The translations under genes were made by a program, and so were the position numbers. Below are positions 1 to 7,371 of a DNA stretch of 51,992 nucleotides, piece after piece (within the stretch, counting starts at the first letter, position 1; the number at the start of each line of letters is the position of its first letter). The notes under the pieces are model-generated. The model searched no databases. It saw only the letters and a program-made list of their open reading frames with translations, and was not told where the DNA came from. This DNA comes from Pelagibacteraceae bacterium AG-345-F21 (GTDB taxonomy: Bacteria; Pseudomonadota; Alphaproteobacteria; Pelagibacterales; Pelagibacteraceae): positions 1-51,992 of the forward strand of contig QCAW01000007.1 of assembly GCA_003281795.1 (NCBI GenBank), read 5' to 3'.

Positions 1-131
1 TCTTTAATATCTCCCCAGCTATAAGTTGATTTCCCAGGTTTTAACCATTTTAAAAATGCCTTTTTATTATCTATTTCATTACACTTATTGAAATATAACT
101 CTACAAGACTATTTAATTTATTTATTTCCAT
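1..131 (-). CDS. AMP-dependent acyl-CoA synthetase, N-terminus only (probable)
   Basis: The gene enters from the left edge; only the first 43 residues are visible, from an ATG at 131. The piece has a helical start (LNSLVELYFNKCNEIDNKKA) followed by FLKWLKPGKSTYSWGDIK. A helix, a short strand and a Y-[ST]-W-x-[ED] turn is how AMP-dependent synthetases of the long-chain acyl-CoA ligase type usually begin. The ATP-binding and adenylation motifs lie outside the window, so the assignment rests on the N-terminal pattern alone. The start codon is only four bases past the encoded CCA end of the tRNA-Leu gene on the same strand, and no Shine-Dalgarno sequence fits in between. Confidence 0.5.
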   Translation of the reverse strand, partial: MEINKLNSLVELYFNKCNEIDNKKAFLKWLKPGKSTYSWGDIK

Positions 132-135
132 AATT

Positions 136-222
136 TGGTGGGCGAAGAGAGACTCGAACTCTCAAGGTATTGCTACCACCGGATTTTGAGTCCGGCGCGT
201 CTACCAGTTCCACCATTCGCCC
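136..222 (-). tRNA. tRNA-Leu (anticodon CAA)
   Basis: Read on the minus strand this folds as a class II tRNA of 87 nt. The acceptor stem GGGCGAA pairs with TTCGCCC, followed by discriminator A and an encoded CCA at 136-138. The anticodon stem CCGGA/TCCGG closes the loop CTCAAAA, which puts CAA at the anticodon (decodes UUG). A long variable arm follows, and the T-arm GAGAG-TTCGAGT-CTCTC is canonical. The class II arm and the CAA anticodon agree on leucine. The gene sits 13 bp downstream of the BASS transporter stop codon and 4 bp upstream of the next start codon, so it is probably excised from a longer transcript. Confidence 0.96.
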
Positions 223-235
223 TTTTTTAAATAAT

Positions 236-1081
236 CTAATTGATTTTTCTTACTATGAGAACAAAAAATATAGATGTTGTAAACATTATTAAAGCATATG
301 CTGCGGTAGGAACCATAAATATGATATCATTAAATAACTGGGTAGCCACTACTACTGCTAAAGTTCCATTTTGTAAGCCACACTCTAAAGAAATACATTT
401 TCTTTGAGCAACACCTGAAGCAAAGAATTTAGCAACATAGTATCCTACAAAAATCATTGTCATATTTAAAATGAAAGCTATTAAGCCTGCTCTAGTAATA
501 AAAGAAACAATTTTATCCCATTCCTCTATCCAAATTGAAAGAAATACGATTAAGAATAAAATTACTGAGAACCTTTGGACTATAAGAGTTTTGGAAACAA
601 CAAAATCTGTCATTAAACTTCTAACAATCATTCCAAATATAACTGGAACAGTAACTACAAAAAACATTTTCATAGCTATATTTAGCATTGATATTTCCTT
701 TATAATTTCTACGCCTAAAAAATTTGCAGAGTTAAAAACAATCAATGGAACTGTTAAAACGGATAGTAAACTTACAATTGCTGTTAAACTTACGGATAAA
801 GCAACATCGCCATCAGCGAATTTAGTTAAAATATTTGAGGTTACACCTCCTGGGGATGCTGCAATTATCATCACACCCATGGCAATTTCAATAGGAAGTG
901 AAATAATTTGTATTAGAAAAAAAGCTATAATCGGAAGTAAAATAACCTGACAGATAAAGCCGACGAAAAAGTCTCTTGGATTTTTTACAACTTTAGTGAA
1001 ATCTGAAATAGTTAGACCAAGACCTAAACCGAACATTATTATCGCTAAACAAATTGGAGCTATTGTTTTTGCTATTTCCAT
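236..1081 (-). CDS. BASS-family (bile acid:sodium symporter-like) transporter
   Basis: A 281-residue polytopic membrane protein with about nine to ten hydrophobic segments and no large soluble domain. The start MEIAKTIAPICLAIIMFGLGLGL and the later segments MGVMIIAASPGGVTSNILT (about residues 68-86) and SLECGLQNGTLAVVVA (about 231-246) are hallmarks of the SBF/BASS family: the small-residue crossover regions (SPGG and GLQNG) form the sodium and substrate sites. Family members move bile acids, pyruvate, pantoate or other organic anions with sodium across the inner membrane; the sequence does not reveal the substrate. It lies 27 bp downstream of the tandem winged-helix gene, same strand, and could be co-transcribed with it and with the tRNA that follows. 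Confidence 0.88.
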   Translation of the reverse strand: MEIAKTIAPICLAIIMFGLGLGLTISDFTKVVKNPRDFFVGFICQVILLPIIAFFLIQIISLPIEIAMGVMIIAASPGGVTSNILTKFADGDVALSVSLTAIVSLLSVLTVPLIVFNSANFLGVEIIKEISMLNIAMKMFFVVTVPVIFGMIVRSLMTDFVVSKTLIVQRFSVILFLIVFLSIWIEEWDKIVSFITRAGLIAFILNMTMIFVGYYVAKFFASGVAQRKCISLECGLQNGTLAVVVATQLFNDIIFMVPTAAYALIMFTTSIFFVLIVRKIN

Positions 1082-1108
1082 GAGGTTTTAAATAATTTTA
1101 AAAGTAAT

Positions 1109-2140
1109 TTATAGCTTAAAATTTGAGTTTTTCATTAAGTCGAATACATCTGTTAAAAATTCTGCAACATAATTTTGATTTAATAAAAAATTTGAGGCAA
1201 TTTTTTTGTTCATTTTTCCTCTGGAAGTCATTACATATTCTAAATTTTTGGTCTTCGATATACAATCTGCTTTTACTAAATATTTCAATTTTCTTATTAC
1301 AGTAGCTCTAGGTATTGTTGAAATATCTGAAATAGAAGAGGCATTTACTCCTTGTTTCATTTTTATATTAATTACAGAGCTGTAATAGTTATTAAATCCT
1401 ATCCGTTCTTTAGCCTTATCATTATATAAATCACTGTCTATTTTTTTTGCTAGATTATACTGATGAGTTAAAGCTATGTTTCCCCAAACAATCCAAGATT
1501 CTAAATCACCGAAAACATTTTTGTGTCGTATTAAAAAAGGAATTTGCATTTTAAAAAATCTTAACCAAAATATTGTAAAGTATTTTTTAATAAATTTTTT
1601 AATTTCTTCTTTTGTCCAACTTTCTCCAAACCAATCATTCCCTTCTAACATTTTAGATTTTTTTTCTATAAAATTGGATAATAACTCGATGGTTTCTTGC
1701 GGTTTTTGAAAATCTATACCTGATTTATTAAAAGTGATTGTCTTTCCATTTCTGGTTAAAATATTTGCATCTTGTAATTCATTTACCTTTCTTCGTATGG
1801 TTTCTTTAGGAATATTAAGCTCATTTGATATCTGAATTAAATTAATCTTATCAATAGTAATTTCGTTTTGATCATAAAATTCATCCATTGAATAATAGAT
1901 AAATTTATCTGAAAGATTTTGCCAATGATTACGAATTAGATAAATCATCACAATATACTTTTCTAAATCTTTGAACGTTCTATAGGCGCTATTTGTCCAA
2001 GCTTGTTGAAATTTTCCCCAGGTATCCCAATGAGTTAAAATGTTTTGTTCTAAATTATCTAAAACTAAAGACTTATCAAATTTGATTGGGTTTAATTGCG
2101 GTATAATTTTTTTAGTTTTAATATCAATAGGTTCGGACAT
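1109..2140 (-). CDS. Tandem winged-helix DNA-binding protein of unknown role
   Basis: The 343-residue soluble protein seems to be built from two copies of one unit. The first copy (about residues 38-147) has a helical region with FKDLEKYIVMIYLIRNHW, then a winged helix: IQISNELNIPKETIRRKVNE followed by a wing around ILTRNGKTITFN. The second copy (about 195-315) has FGDLESWIVWGNIALTHQ, then ISDISTIPRATVIRKLKYLV with a wing around CISKTKNLEYVMTSRG. Both recognition helices have the [IP]-P-[KR]-[EA]-T-[IV]-x-R-K pattern of MarR/CRP-like readers. No enzymatic or ligand-binding domain is recognisable. It is probably a transcription regulator that contacts DNA as an internal pseudo-dimer. It starts 3 bp after the stop of the small membrane protein and precedes the BASS gene, which makes those genes possible targets. 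Confidence 0.7.
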   Translation of the reverse strand: MSEPIDIKTKKIIPQLNPIKFDKSLVLDNLEQNILTHWDTWGKFQQAWTNSAYRTFKDLEKYIVMIYLIRNHWQNLSDKFIYYSMDEFYDQNEITIDKINLIQISNELNIPKETIRRKVNELQDANILTRNGKTITFNKSGIDFQKPQETIELLSNFIEKKSKMLEGNDWFGESWTKEEIKKFIKKYFTIFWLRFFKMQIPFLIRHKNVFGDLESWIVWGNIALTHQYNLAKKIDSDLYNDKAKERIGFNNYYSSVINIKMKQGVNASSISDISTIPRATVIRKLKYLVKADCISKTKNLEYVMTSRGKMNKKIASNFLLNQNYVAEFLTDVFDLMKNSNFKL

Positions 2141-2143
2141 ATA

Positions 2144-2329
2144 TTATTTCTTCCAAGTTACAGATTGATTTATCAAAATCGCCATTAACAGCCAAATTAT
2201 AAAAGTATCTGCTGGAGAAAATCCATAATCTGCTCCAAAAATTCCAGCAATAATCACAATAGCGTAAATTGCAATAGTGGATAATATTAAACTTGCCAGA
2301 TACCTAAGTATTGTGCATTTTAAATTCAT
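2144..2329 (-). CDS. Small two-helix membrane protein, unknown function
   Basis: A 61-residue protein with two predicted membrane helices, about residues 10-32 (YLASLILSTIAIYAIVIIAG) and 40-55 (FSPADTFIIWLLMAIL). The linker FGADYGFSPAD is acidic and the C-terminus is basic (VTWKK). No family is recognised. It is tightly coupled to the winged-helix gene (3 bp). Its ATG shares the four bases CATG at 2327-2330 with the start of the divergent DedA-like gene. The proportion of hydrophobic residues and the operon-like spacing support a real gene, but it is short and could be spurious. Confidence 0.5.
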   Translation of the reverse strand: MNLKCTILRYLASLILSTIAIYAIVIIAGIFGADYGFSPADTFIIWLLMAILINQSVTWKK

Positions 2330-2927
2330 GTTTTTAAAAAAACTATATGACAGATGTGTAGAGCTTGCTAGACATAAATTTTCTAAGCCTTTACTAGCTT
2401 TTGTTTCATTTATAGAGAGTTTTTTTTTCCCTGTTCCCCCAGATTTAATGATTATACCTATGGTCGTTGCTAAACGAGAAGATTATTTTAAAATTTTTTT
2501 AATAGCTACTTTTGGTTCTGTTTTAGGAGGATTATTTGGATATATGTTAGGTGTTTTTTTTCTAGATGCTTCCATGGTCATCATTGAATTTTATGGGTAT
2601 GAAGAAAAAGTTTTTGAAATGCAAGATAAGATGTCGACTAAAGGGGGATTTTTAGCCTGGCTTGGAATTATGTTTTTAGCTGGGTTTACCCCTTTGCCTT
2701 TTAAAGTATTTACTATCACAAGTGGGGTTATTAATTATAATCTTCCAGTTTTCTTTCTTATCTGTTTGTTTACAAGAGGATTGCGATTTTTCTTGGTAGC
2801 ATATTTAACAAGTTTATTTGGTCAAAAGTTTGGTGAATTTATTGAAAAAAAAGGTGCTATTTGGTTTTCTATTGGAGGAATATTTATTGTAATTTTAGCT
2901 TTCGTCTTGTACATAATTTTTACTTAA
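2328..2927 (+). CDS. YqaA-type DedA/SNARE-associated (VTT domain) membrane protein
   Basis: A 199-residue inner-membrane protein. MFLKKLYDRCVELARHKFSK opens it, then SFIESFFFPVPPDLMIIPM (the F/E-x(3)-FP-x-PP-[DE] re-entrant motif of DedA/YqaA proteins), GSVLGGLFGYMLG, a second half with FTPLPFKVFTITSGV (glycine/proline re-entrant loop), and RFFLVAYLTSLFG. DedA relatives are linked to membrane lipid (undecaprenyl phosphate and phospholipid) flipping; YqaA members are less characterised. The ATG at 2328 is preferred over an in-frame ATG at 2277 because the family begins with this L-Y-[DR]-x(3)-LA segment and the longer form would run into the opposite gene. Its stop overlaps the dsbB start by one base (TAATG). 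Confidence 0.85.
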   Translation: MFLKKLYDRCVELARHKFSKPLLAFVSFIESFFFPVPPDLMIIPMVVAKREDYFKIFLIATFGSVLGGLFGYMLGVFFLDASMVIIEFYGYEEKVFEMQDKMSTKGGFLAWLGIMFLAGFTPLPFKVFTITSGVINYNLPVFFLICLFTRGLRFFLVAYLTSLFGQKFGEFIEKKGAIWFSIGGIFIVILAFVLYIIFT

Positions 2928-3406
2928 TGTCAGATAATAAATTTTTATTAAATTCAATTTTAGCTTTTAGCATATTATCTCTATCCATAGCTTATTTTGT
3001 TCAATATATTCTGGGACATAAACCTTGTAATCTTTGTTTAATTGAGAGAATTCCTTATTTTTCAGCAGTAGTGGTAATCTCACTGATTTTTATAACAAAA
3101 AGATTTGAGAGATTATTTTCAGCAATAGTTTTGTTATTTTTTATATTTGGATCATTAGTTTCATTTTACCATGTTGGAATTGAACAGGGTTTTTTTGATG
3201 AGTCGCTTGTATGTAACTTAGAAAATTCAAGAGAAAGTCTGTCTAAAGATCAACTTTTAAAACAATTAAAAAACGTTCCAATTAGTTGCAAAGAAGTAAC
3301 CTTTAGATTTTTAGGGCTTTCGCTTGCTACAATAAATACCATTATTTCAACTATTTTAAGTGGTATCATGTTAAAAATAATTATTAATTATGGACAAAAC
3401 AAATAA
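2927..3406 (+). CDS. dsbB: Disulfide bond formation protein DsbB
   Basis: A 159-residue inner-membrane protein with four hydrophobic segments. The quinone-coupled first cysteine pair is C34-N-L-C37 within GHKPCNLCLIER, at the periplasmic end of helix 1. The second redox pair lies in the larger periplasmic loop at C96 and C121. DsbB reoxidises periplasmic DsbA and passes electrons to ubiquinone. The ATG at 2927 is used because translation from further upstream would add an unrelated tail from the DedA-like gene's sequence. The stop overlaps the coq7 start by 17 bp, so dsbB and the ubiquinone-synthesis gene are translationally linked, a sensible pairing since DsbB needs quinone. Confidence 0.92.
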   Translation: MSDNKFLLNSILAFSILSLSIAYFVQYILGHKPCNLCLIERIPYFSAVVVISLIFITKRFERLFSAIVLLFFIFGSLVSFYHVGIEQGFFDESLVCNLENSRESLSKDQLLKQLKNVPISCKEVTFRFLGLSLATINTIISTILSGIMLKIIINYGQNK

Positions 3407-3923
3407 AAAAACTTTAGAGGAAATAATTAGAGTAGACCATGCAGGAGAGCGGGGAGCTATCAAGATTTATGAAGGCCAATTATTGGCTTTAAAAACTTTT
3501 AAACAAAATGCCTCACTTAAAAGGAAGATTGAAGAAATGAAAGAACACGAGAAAGAACATTACGAATATTTTGACAGTGAGATTAAGAAAAGAAATATAA
3601 AGCCTACTAAACTTCTTCCTTTATGGGATTTAATGGGTGTTACCTTGGGATTTGGAACTGCAATGCTCGGTGAGAAAGCAGCTATGCTATGTACTGCATC
3701 AGTGGAAGAAGTTATTGACGGTCACTATAAAGATCAAACATATAAATTGGGTAAAGACGAAAAAAAATTAAAAGAAAAAATAATAAAATTTAGACAAGAT
3801 GAACTAGATCATAAAAATATCGCTTATGATAATGGTGCAACTAAAAAAGGTTTATTTGGCGTTTTAGATAAGGTTATTAAAACTTCATCACGCATTGCAA
3901 TAACTATTTCTGAAAAAATATAA
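3390..3923 (+). CDS. coq7: Demethoxyubiquinone hydroxylase, Coq7 di-iron type
   Basis: A 177-residue ferritin-like di-iron monooxygenase that adds a ring hydroxyl late in ubiquinone biosynthesis at the membrane surface. Di-iron ligands fit the expected order: E20 in RVDHAGERGA, E54-x-x-H57 in HEKEHYEYF, E106 in VEEVIDGHY, and E138-x-x-H141 in DELDHKNIA. The central LGFGTAMLGEKAAMLCTASVEE segment is the membrane-associating part of the family. Length is normal. The gene begins inside dsbB and its stop (3921-3923) abuts the stop of the convergent HNH gene with no base between, so no terminator can sit there without entering a coding region. Confidence 0.95.
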   Translation: MDKTNKKTLEEIIRVDHAGERGAIKIYEGQLLALKTFKQNASLKRKIEEMKEHEKEHYEYFDSEIKKRNIKPTKLLPLWDLMGVTLGFGTAMLGEKAAMLCTASVEEVIDGHYKDQTYKLGKDEKKLKEKIIKFRQDELDHKNIAYDNGATKKGLFGVLDKVIKTSSRIAITISEKI

Positions 3924-4493
3924 TTAAGGTTCTAGTTCAATATCCCAGTACAAATAGTCCATCCAACTTTCATGCAGAAAGTTTGGCGGAAAATTTCTTC
4001 CATTTTTATGTAAATCTTCAACGGTAGGTGCATAAGGTTTGTTGGCTAATTTTAATTCACACTGCTCATAAAGTTTTCCACCTTTTTTAACGTTACAGCT
4101 TGAGCAAGCGGTAACCACATTATTCCAGTCGGTTAATCCACCTTTTGATTTTGGCAACAGATGATCAAAAGTTAGGTCTTTTTTATCTCCGCAATACTGG
4201 CAAGCAAATTTATCTCTCAAAAAAACATTAAATCTTGTAAAATTCGGATTTTTTGATGGTTGAATAAAACTTTTGAGTGCTATTACGCTTGGCAAATTCA
4301 TTTCAAAAGATGGGCTTCTAATTTTTCTTTTATAGTTTGAAACTATACTAACTCTATTTAGAAAAACTGACTTAACAGCATCTTGCCAACACCATATTGA
4401 TAAAGGGTAATAACTTAAAGGTCGAAAATCAGCGTTTAGCACTAAGGCTGGACATTTTTCCAATGGAACTTTATCTGCTGAAGAAATTATCAT
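3924..4493 (-). CDS. HNH endonuclease-domain protein
   Basis: A 189-residue protein of the HNH family widespread in alphaproteobacteria. The N-terminal part carries PALVLNADFRPLSYYPLSIW, typical of this group. The zinc-bound HNH core follows: C98-x-x-C101, then LTFD110-H111-LLPKSKGG, N124/N125, and C130-x-x-C133 in TACSSCNVKKGGK. It is predicted to be a metal-dependent nuclease; the biological substrate is unknown, and there is no adjacent methylase or restriction partner. The start at 4493 (ATG) is preferred over a TTG at 4514 because the family starts close to the PALVLN segment. It converges with coq7 with zero spacing. Confidence 0.88.
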   Translation of the reverse strand: MIISSADKVPLEKCPALVLNADFRPLSYYPLSIWCWQDAVKSVFLNRVSIVSNYKRKIRSPSFEMNLPSVIALKSFIQPSKNPNFTRFNVFLRDKFACQYCGDKKDLTFDHLLPKSKGGLTDWNNVVTACSSCNVKKGGKLYEQCELKLANKPYAPTVEDLHKNGRNFPPNFLHESWMDYLYWDIELEP

Positions 4494-4553
4494 ACTAAAA
4501 GCTAACTGATACAAAAAATTATATCAAGTTATAATTTTGTTACAGGTGTATTT

Positions 4554-5210
4554 TTATGAATTAAAATGTTTTTTTATGAATTGTAGACCTAAACTTGACC
4601 CTTCTGTAGGTATACGGTGCTCACAATTTTTAAATATCTTGGTTTCTATCTCATAATTGTTTTTTTTAAAGAAGTCTTTTGCTTCTAATAAAGAGTCAAT
4701 AGGAACAATTTGATCAGAGTCTCCATGCATTAAAATTATATTCGGTTTAGAGATAATGTTATTTTCAAGATGCACTATATCAATGATTCTTCCTGAGTAA
4801 CCTACTATTGAATTAATTTTGTCTTTTCTTTTAATACCTGCTTGAAGACTGAGCATACATCCTTGGCTGAAACCTCCAATTATAATTTGGTCGGCTGATA
4901 AATTGTTGTTTTTTTTTACTTCATCAATAAATTTATTGAGTTTTGACTCTGCAATTAAAGATTTAGACAAAATTTGATCAGAAGTTTGATCTATTAAATC
5001 AAACCATTGAAAACCTGTTGGGCTGGCTGCGCATTTTTCAGGAGCATCAGGACAAATAAATAAAGTGTCAGGTAAATGCGCTTTCCAATAATTTGCAAGT
5101 ATTGAAATATCCTTGCCGTCTCCTCCGTAGCCGTGGCAAAGTATTACAGCATTTTTAGGTTTTTTTTTACTTAGAGGTTCTAAAATAATTGTATTTAATG
5201 AGTAGCTCAT
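4554..5210 (-). CDS. Alpha/beta-hydrolase, carboxylesterase/phospholipase family
   Basis: A 218-residue cytoplasmic serine hydrolase of the bacterial carboxylesterase/acyl-protein thioesterase family. Visible are the oxyanion-hole strand VILCHGYGGDG (residues 22-32), PDAPE, the nucleophile elbow G-F-S115-Q-G, the acid D166 in MHGDSDQIVP, and the general base H198 in NCEHRIP. This is a complete Ser-Asp-His triad and a normal length. Members cleave short acyl esters or lysophospholipids; the sequence does not fix the substrate. Its ATG lies only 18 bp from the ATG of the divergent HIG1 gene. Confidence 0.88.
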   Translation of the reverse strand: MSYSLNTIILEPLSKKKPKNAVILCHGYGGDGKDISILANYWKAHLPDTLFICPDAPEKCAASPTGFQWFDLIDQTSDQILSKSLIAESKLNKFIDEVKKNNNLSADQIIIGGFSQGCMLSLQAGIKRKDKINSIVGYSGRIIDIVHLENNIISKPNIILMHGDSDQIVPIDSLLEAKDFFKKNNYEIETKIFKNCEHRIPTEGSSLGLQFIKKHFNS

Positions 5211-5228
5211 GATAATGAATTATTAAAT

Positions 5229-5429
5229 ATGTCAGAATTTTTTTTTAATTTTATAGGTTTCACTTTATTAGGCGCTGTAGCGATAGTTTTAATCATGGGT
5301 ATTTATACTTTATTTAAAGGTGGAAATACTAGTAAAAAATATTCTAATAAGTTAATGCAACTTAGAGTTCTATTACAATTTATAGCAGTTATAGTTTTAG
5401 TTTTAATGGCTTATTTTTTAAAAGACTAA
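5229..5429 (+). CDS. HIG1-domain twin-transmembrane protein
   Basis: A 66-residue protein with two membrane helices (about residues 8-30 and 46-63) joined by a basic loop holding SNKLMQLRVLLQ, which matches the [SN]-x-K-[LM]-M-[RQ]-x-R-[VI]-x-x-Q signature of HIG1 domains. HIG1 proteins associate with cytochrome c oxidase or respiratory supercomplexes in mitochondria and alphaproteobacteria. A role in aerobic respiration is inferred from family membership only. The gene stands alone, divergent from the esterase and overlapping the tail of tlpA by four bases on the opposite strand. Confidence 0.8.
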   Translation: MSEFFFNFIGFTLLGAVAIVLIMGIYTLFKGGNTSKKYSNKLMQLRVLLQFIAVIVLVLMAYFLKD

Positions 5430-5953
5430 ATATATCTTTTTAATAATTTTATAAAATCTTTATCTATAAAATCAATTTCACCAACAATTCTTCCAAATTC
5501 GAGTCCATTTTTATCAATTAGAATGCTGGTAGGTAATCCTCGCATCTTAAATTGTTTTACTAATTTTAATTCTGGGTCAAAATAAATGTCTAATGAAAGC
5601 ACGCCAACAAATTTAAAAAAATCTTGAGCTTTAAGTTTATTAGGTTTCTCCATGTTTATCGCATAAACTTTGACTTCTGGATATTGGTGTGTAAGCTTTT
5701 CAAGAGAAGGCATTTCTCTCCTGCATGGTGCACACCATGTAGCCCAAAAATTTAGTATCATGATATTGCCTTTTTTGTTTGTTAAATCGACCTCTTGAAG
5801 ATTTAAATCTTTAAATTTTAGTTCCCCTATTGTCTTTGGTTTTTCATAAATAACTATATTTTTGGAAAAATCAGTGTCAGCTAAAACGTTTTTGCTGATT
5901 AAAAACACAAGTAATATGTGAATATAGATTTTAAAAGATTTACTAATTTTCAT
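5426..5953 (-). CDS. Periplasmic TlpA/ResA-type thiol:disulfide oxidoreductase
   Basis: A 175-residue protein with an N-terminal signal or anchor helix (about residues 8-25, ending VLADTDF) and a thioredoxin fold. The active site is C74-A-P-C77 in NFWATWCAPCRREMPSLEKL, followed by LPTSILIDKNG with the cis-proline before T. TlpA/ResA proteins reduce disulfides in the periplasm, often for cytochrome c or cytochrome oxidase copper-site maturation. No cytochrome maturation genes are next to it here. It is transcribed away from argH, with 29 bp between the two start codons, an arrangement seen in other alphaproteobacteria. Confidence 0.9.
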   Translation of the reverse strand: MKISKSFKIYIHILLVFLISKNVLADTDFSKNIVIYEKPKTIGELKFKDLNLQEVDLTNKKGNIMILNFWATWCAPCRREMPSLEKLTHQYPEVKVYAINMEKPNKLKAQDFFKFVGVLSLDIYFDPELKLVKQFKMRGLPTSILIDKNGLEFGRIVGEIDFIDKDFIKLLKRYI

Positions 5954-5982
5954 ATTAATTTAAATTAAAAATAACATAGTTT

Positions 5983-7371
5983 ATGACAAATAAAAATAAG
6001 ACAGTTTGGTCAAGCAGATTTAAAAGCTCAACTTCTAAATCGTTTCAAAGAATTGGGGCTTCAATAAATGTAGATAAAAGGCTCTACGAACAAGATATTT
6101 TTGCATCAAAAATTCATACTCAAATGTTAATTAAGAAAAAAATTATACCTGCAAAAGAGGGTAAAAAAATACTTAAAGGGTTGGAAAAAATCAAAGGACA
6201 GATTAAAAAAGGTAAGTTTATTTTTAAAGAAAAATTTGAAGATATTCATTTAAATATTGAAAAAGAATTATACGAAATAATCGGAAACTCAGCAGGTTAT
6301 ATGCACACTGCTAGATCGAGAAATGATCAAGTAGTTACTGATTTTAAGCTTTGGGTAAAAGACTCATCGCTAATTTTGATTAAAGAATTAAATTCTCTAA
6401 TGAAAAATATTATAAACAAAGCTGACAAAAATATAAGTACTGTGATGCCGGGTTTTACGCACCTTAAAAATGCACAGCCGGTTTCTTTTGCTCATTATCT
6501 CTTGGCTTACTATGAAATGTTAAAAAGAGACAGAAAGAGATTTAAAAATAATTTAGAGTTAATTGATGAGTCACCTCTTGGAGTAGCAGCTTTATCAGGG
6601 ACTTCTTATAATATAGATAGAACTTTTACATCTAAGAAATTAGGTTTTAGAAAACCAACAGATAACTCTATTGATACAGTTTCTGATAGAGATTTTGCAA
6701 TTGACTTTCTTTATACTTGTGCTGTATGTGCAATGCACTTATCAAGATTGGCAGAAGACTTCATAATATTAAATTCAGATGCTTATCAACTTATTAGCTT
6801 TAACGATAAAATGTTGACCGGTTCTTCTATCATGCCGCAAAAAAAAAATCCTGACCCTGCAGAACTTATTAGAGGTAGAACTGGGATAAATTATGGAAAA
6901 TTAAATTCTATTTTAACAATAATGAAAGGACTTCCAATTTCATATTTTAAGGATTTACAAGATGACAAAGCGTTAGTATTTGATGGGTTTGATACTTTGA
7001 AAGATACTTTAATTATGAGCAATGAATTAATTAAAAATGTTAATCCTAATAAAAATAGAATGTCTAATATGGCAAAAACTGGATATACAACAGCAACGGA
7101 CTTTGCAGACTACCTGGTGAAAGATAAAAAACTATCTTTTAGAGAAGCTTATAAAATATCATCAAAAATTGTTAATTATGCTGAAAAAAACAAAAAAAAT
7201 TTAGATGAGTTAACTTTAGATGAAATTAAAAAGTTTCATAAGGACTTAAATAATAATGTTTTAAAAATTTTTGACATAAAAAACTCTATGAATTCAAAAA
7301 AATCTTATGGCGGTACATCTGAAAGAAATATAAGAAATATGATAAAAAAGTACAAAAAGGAACTTAAATGA
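5983..7371 (+). CDS. argH: Argininosuccinate lyase
   Basis: A 462-residue member of the fumarase/aspartase superfamily. It splits argininosuccinate into arginine and fumarate in the last step of arginine synthesis. The start WSSRFKSSTSKSFQRIGASI and HTARSRNDQVVTDFKLW (about residues 107-123), TVMPGFTHLKNAQPVSFAHY, and the mobile signature loop GSSIMPQKKNPDPAEL (about residues 280-295, with the catalytic serine) are all present. Length is normal for the family. It heads a tight rightward operon: its stop TGA overlaps the ATG of the small lipoprotein gene (ATGA), which is followed by lysA. Confidence 0.97.
   Translation: MTNKNKTVWSSRFKSSTSKSFQRIGASINVDKRLYEQDIFASKIHTQMLIKKKIIPAKEGKKILKGLEKIKGQIKKGKFIFKEKFEDIHLNIEKELYEIIGNSAGYMHTARSRNDQVVTDFKLWVKDSSLILIKELNSLMKNIINKADKNISTVMPGFTHLKNAQPVSFAHYLLAYYEMLKRDRKRFKNNLELIDESPLGVAALSGTSYNIDRTFTSKKLGFRKPTDNSIDTVSDRDFAIDFLYTCAVCAMHLSRLAEDFIILNSDAYQLISFNDKMLTGSSIMPQKKNPDPAELIRGRTGINYGKLNSILTIMKGLPISYFKDLQDDKALVFDGFDTLKDTLIMSNELIKNVNPNKNRMSNMAKTGYTTATDFADYLVKDKKLSFREAYKISSKIVNYAEKNKKNLDELTLDEIKKFHKDLNNNVLKIFDIKNSMNSKKSYGGTSERNIRNMIKKYKKELK

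Noticed and set aside
471-950. Open frame of 159 codons on the plus strand
   Set aside because: Lies wholly inside the BASS transporter gene on the other strand and has no family features; the transporter frame is clearly coding.
4494-4514. TTG start for the HNH gene
   Set aside because: The ATG at 4493 lies nearer the conserved N-terminal segment; the TTG form adds only MYQLAFS.
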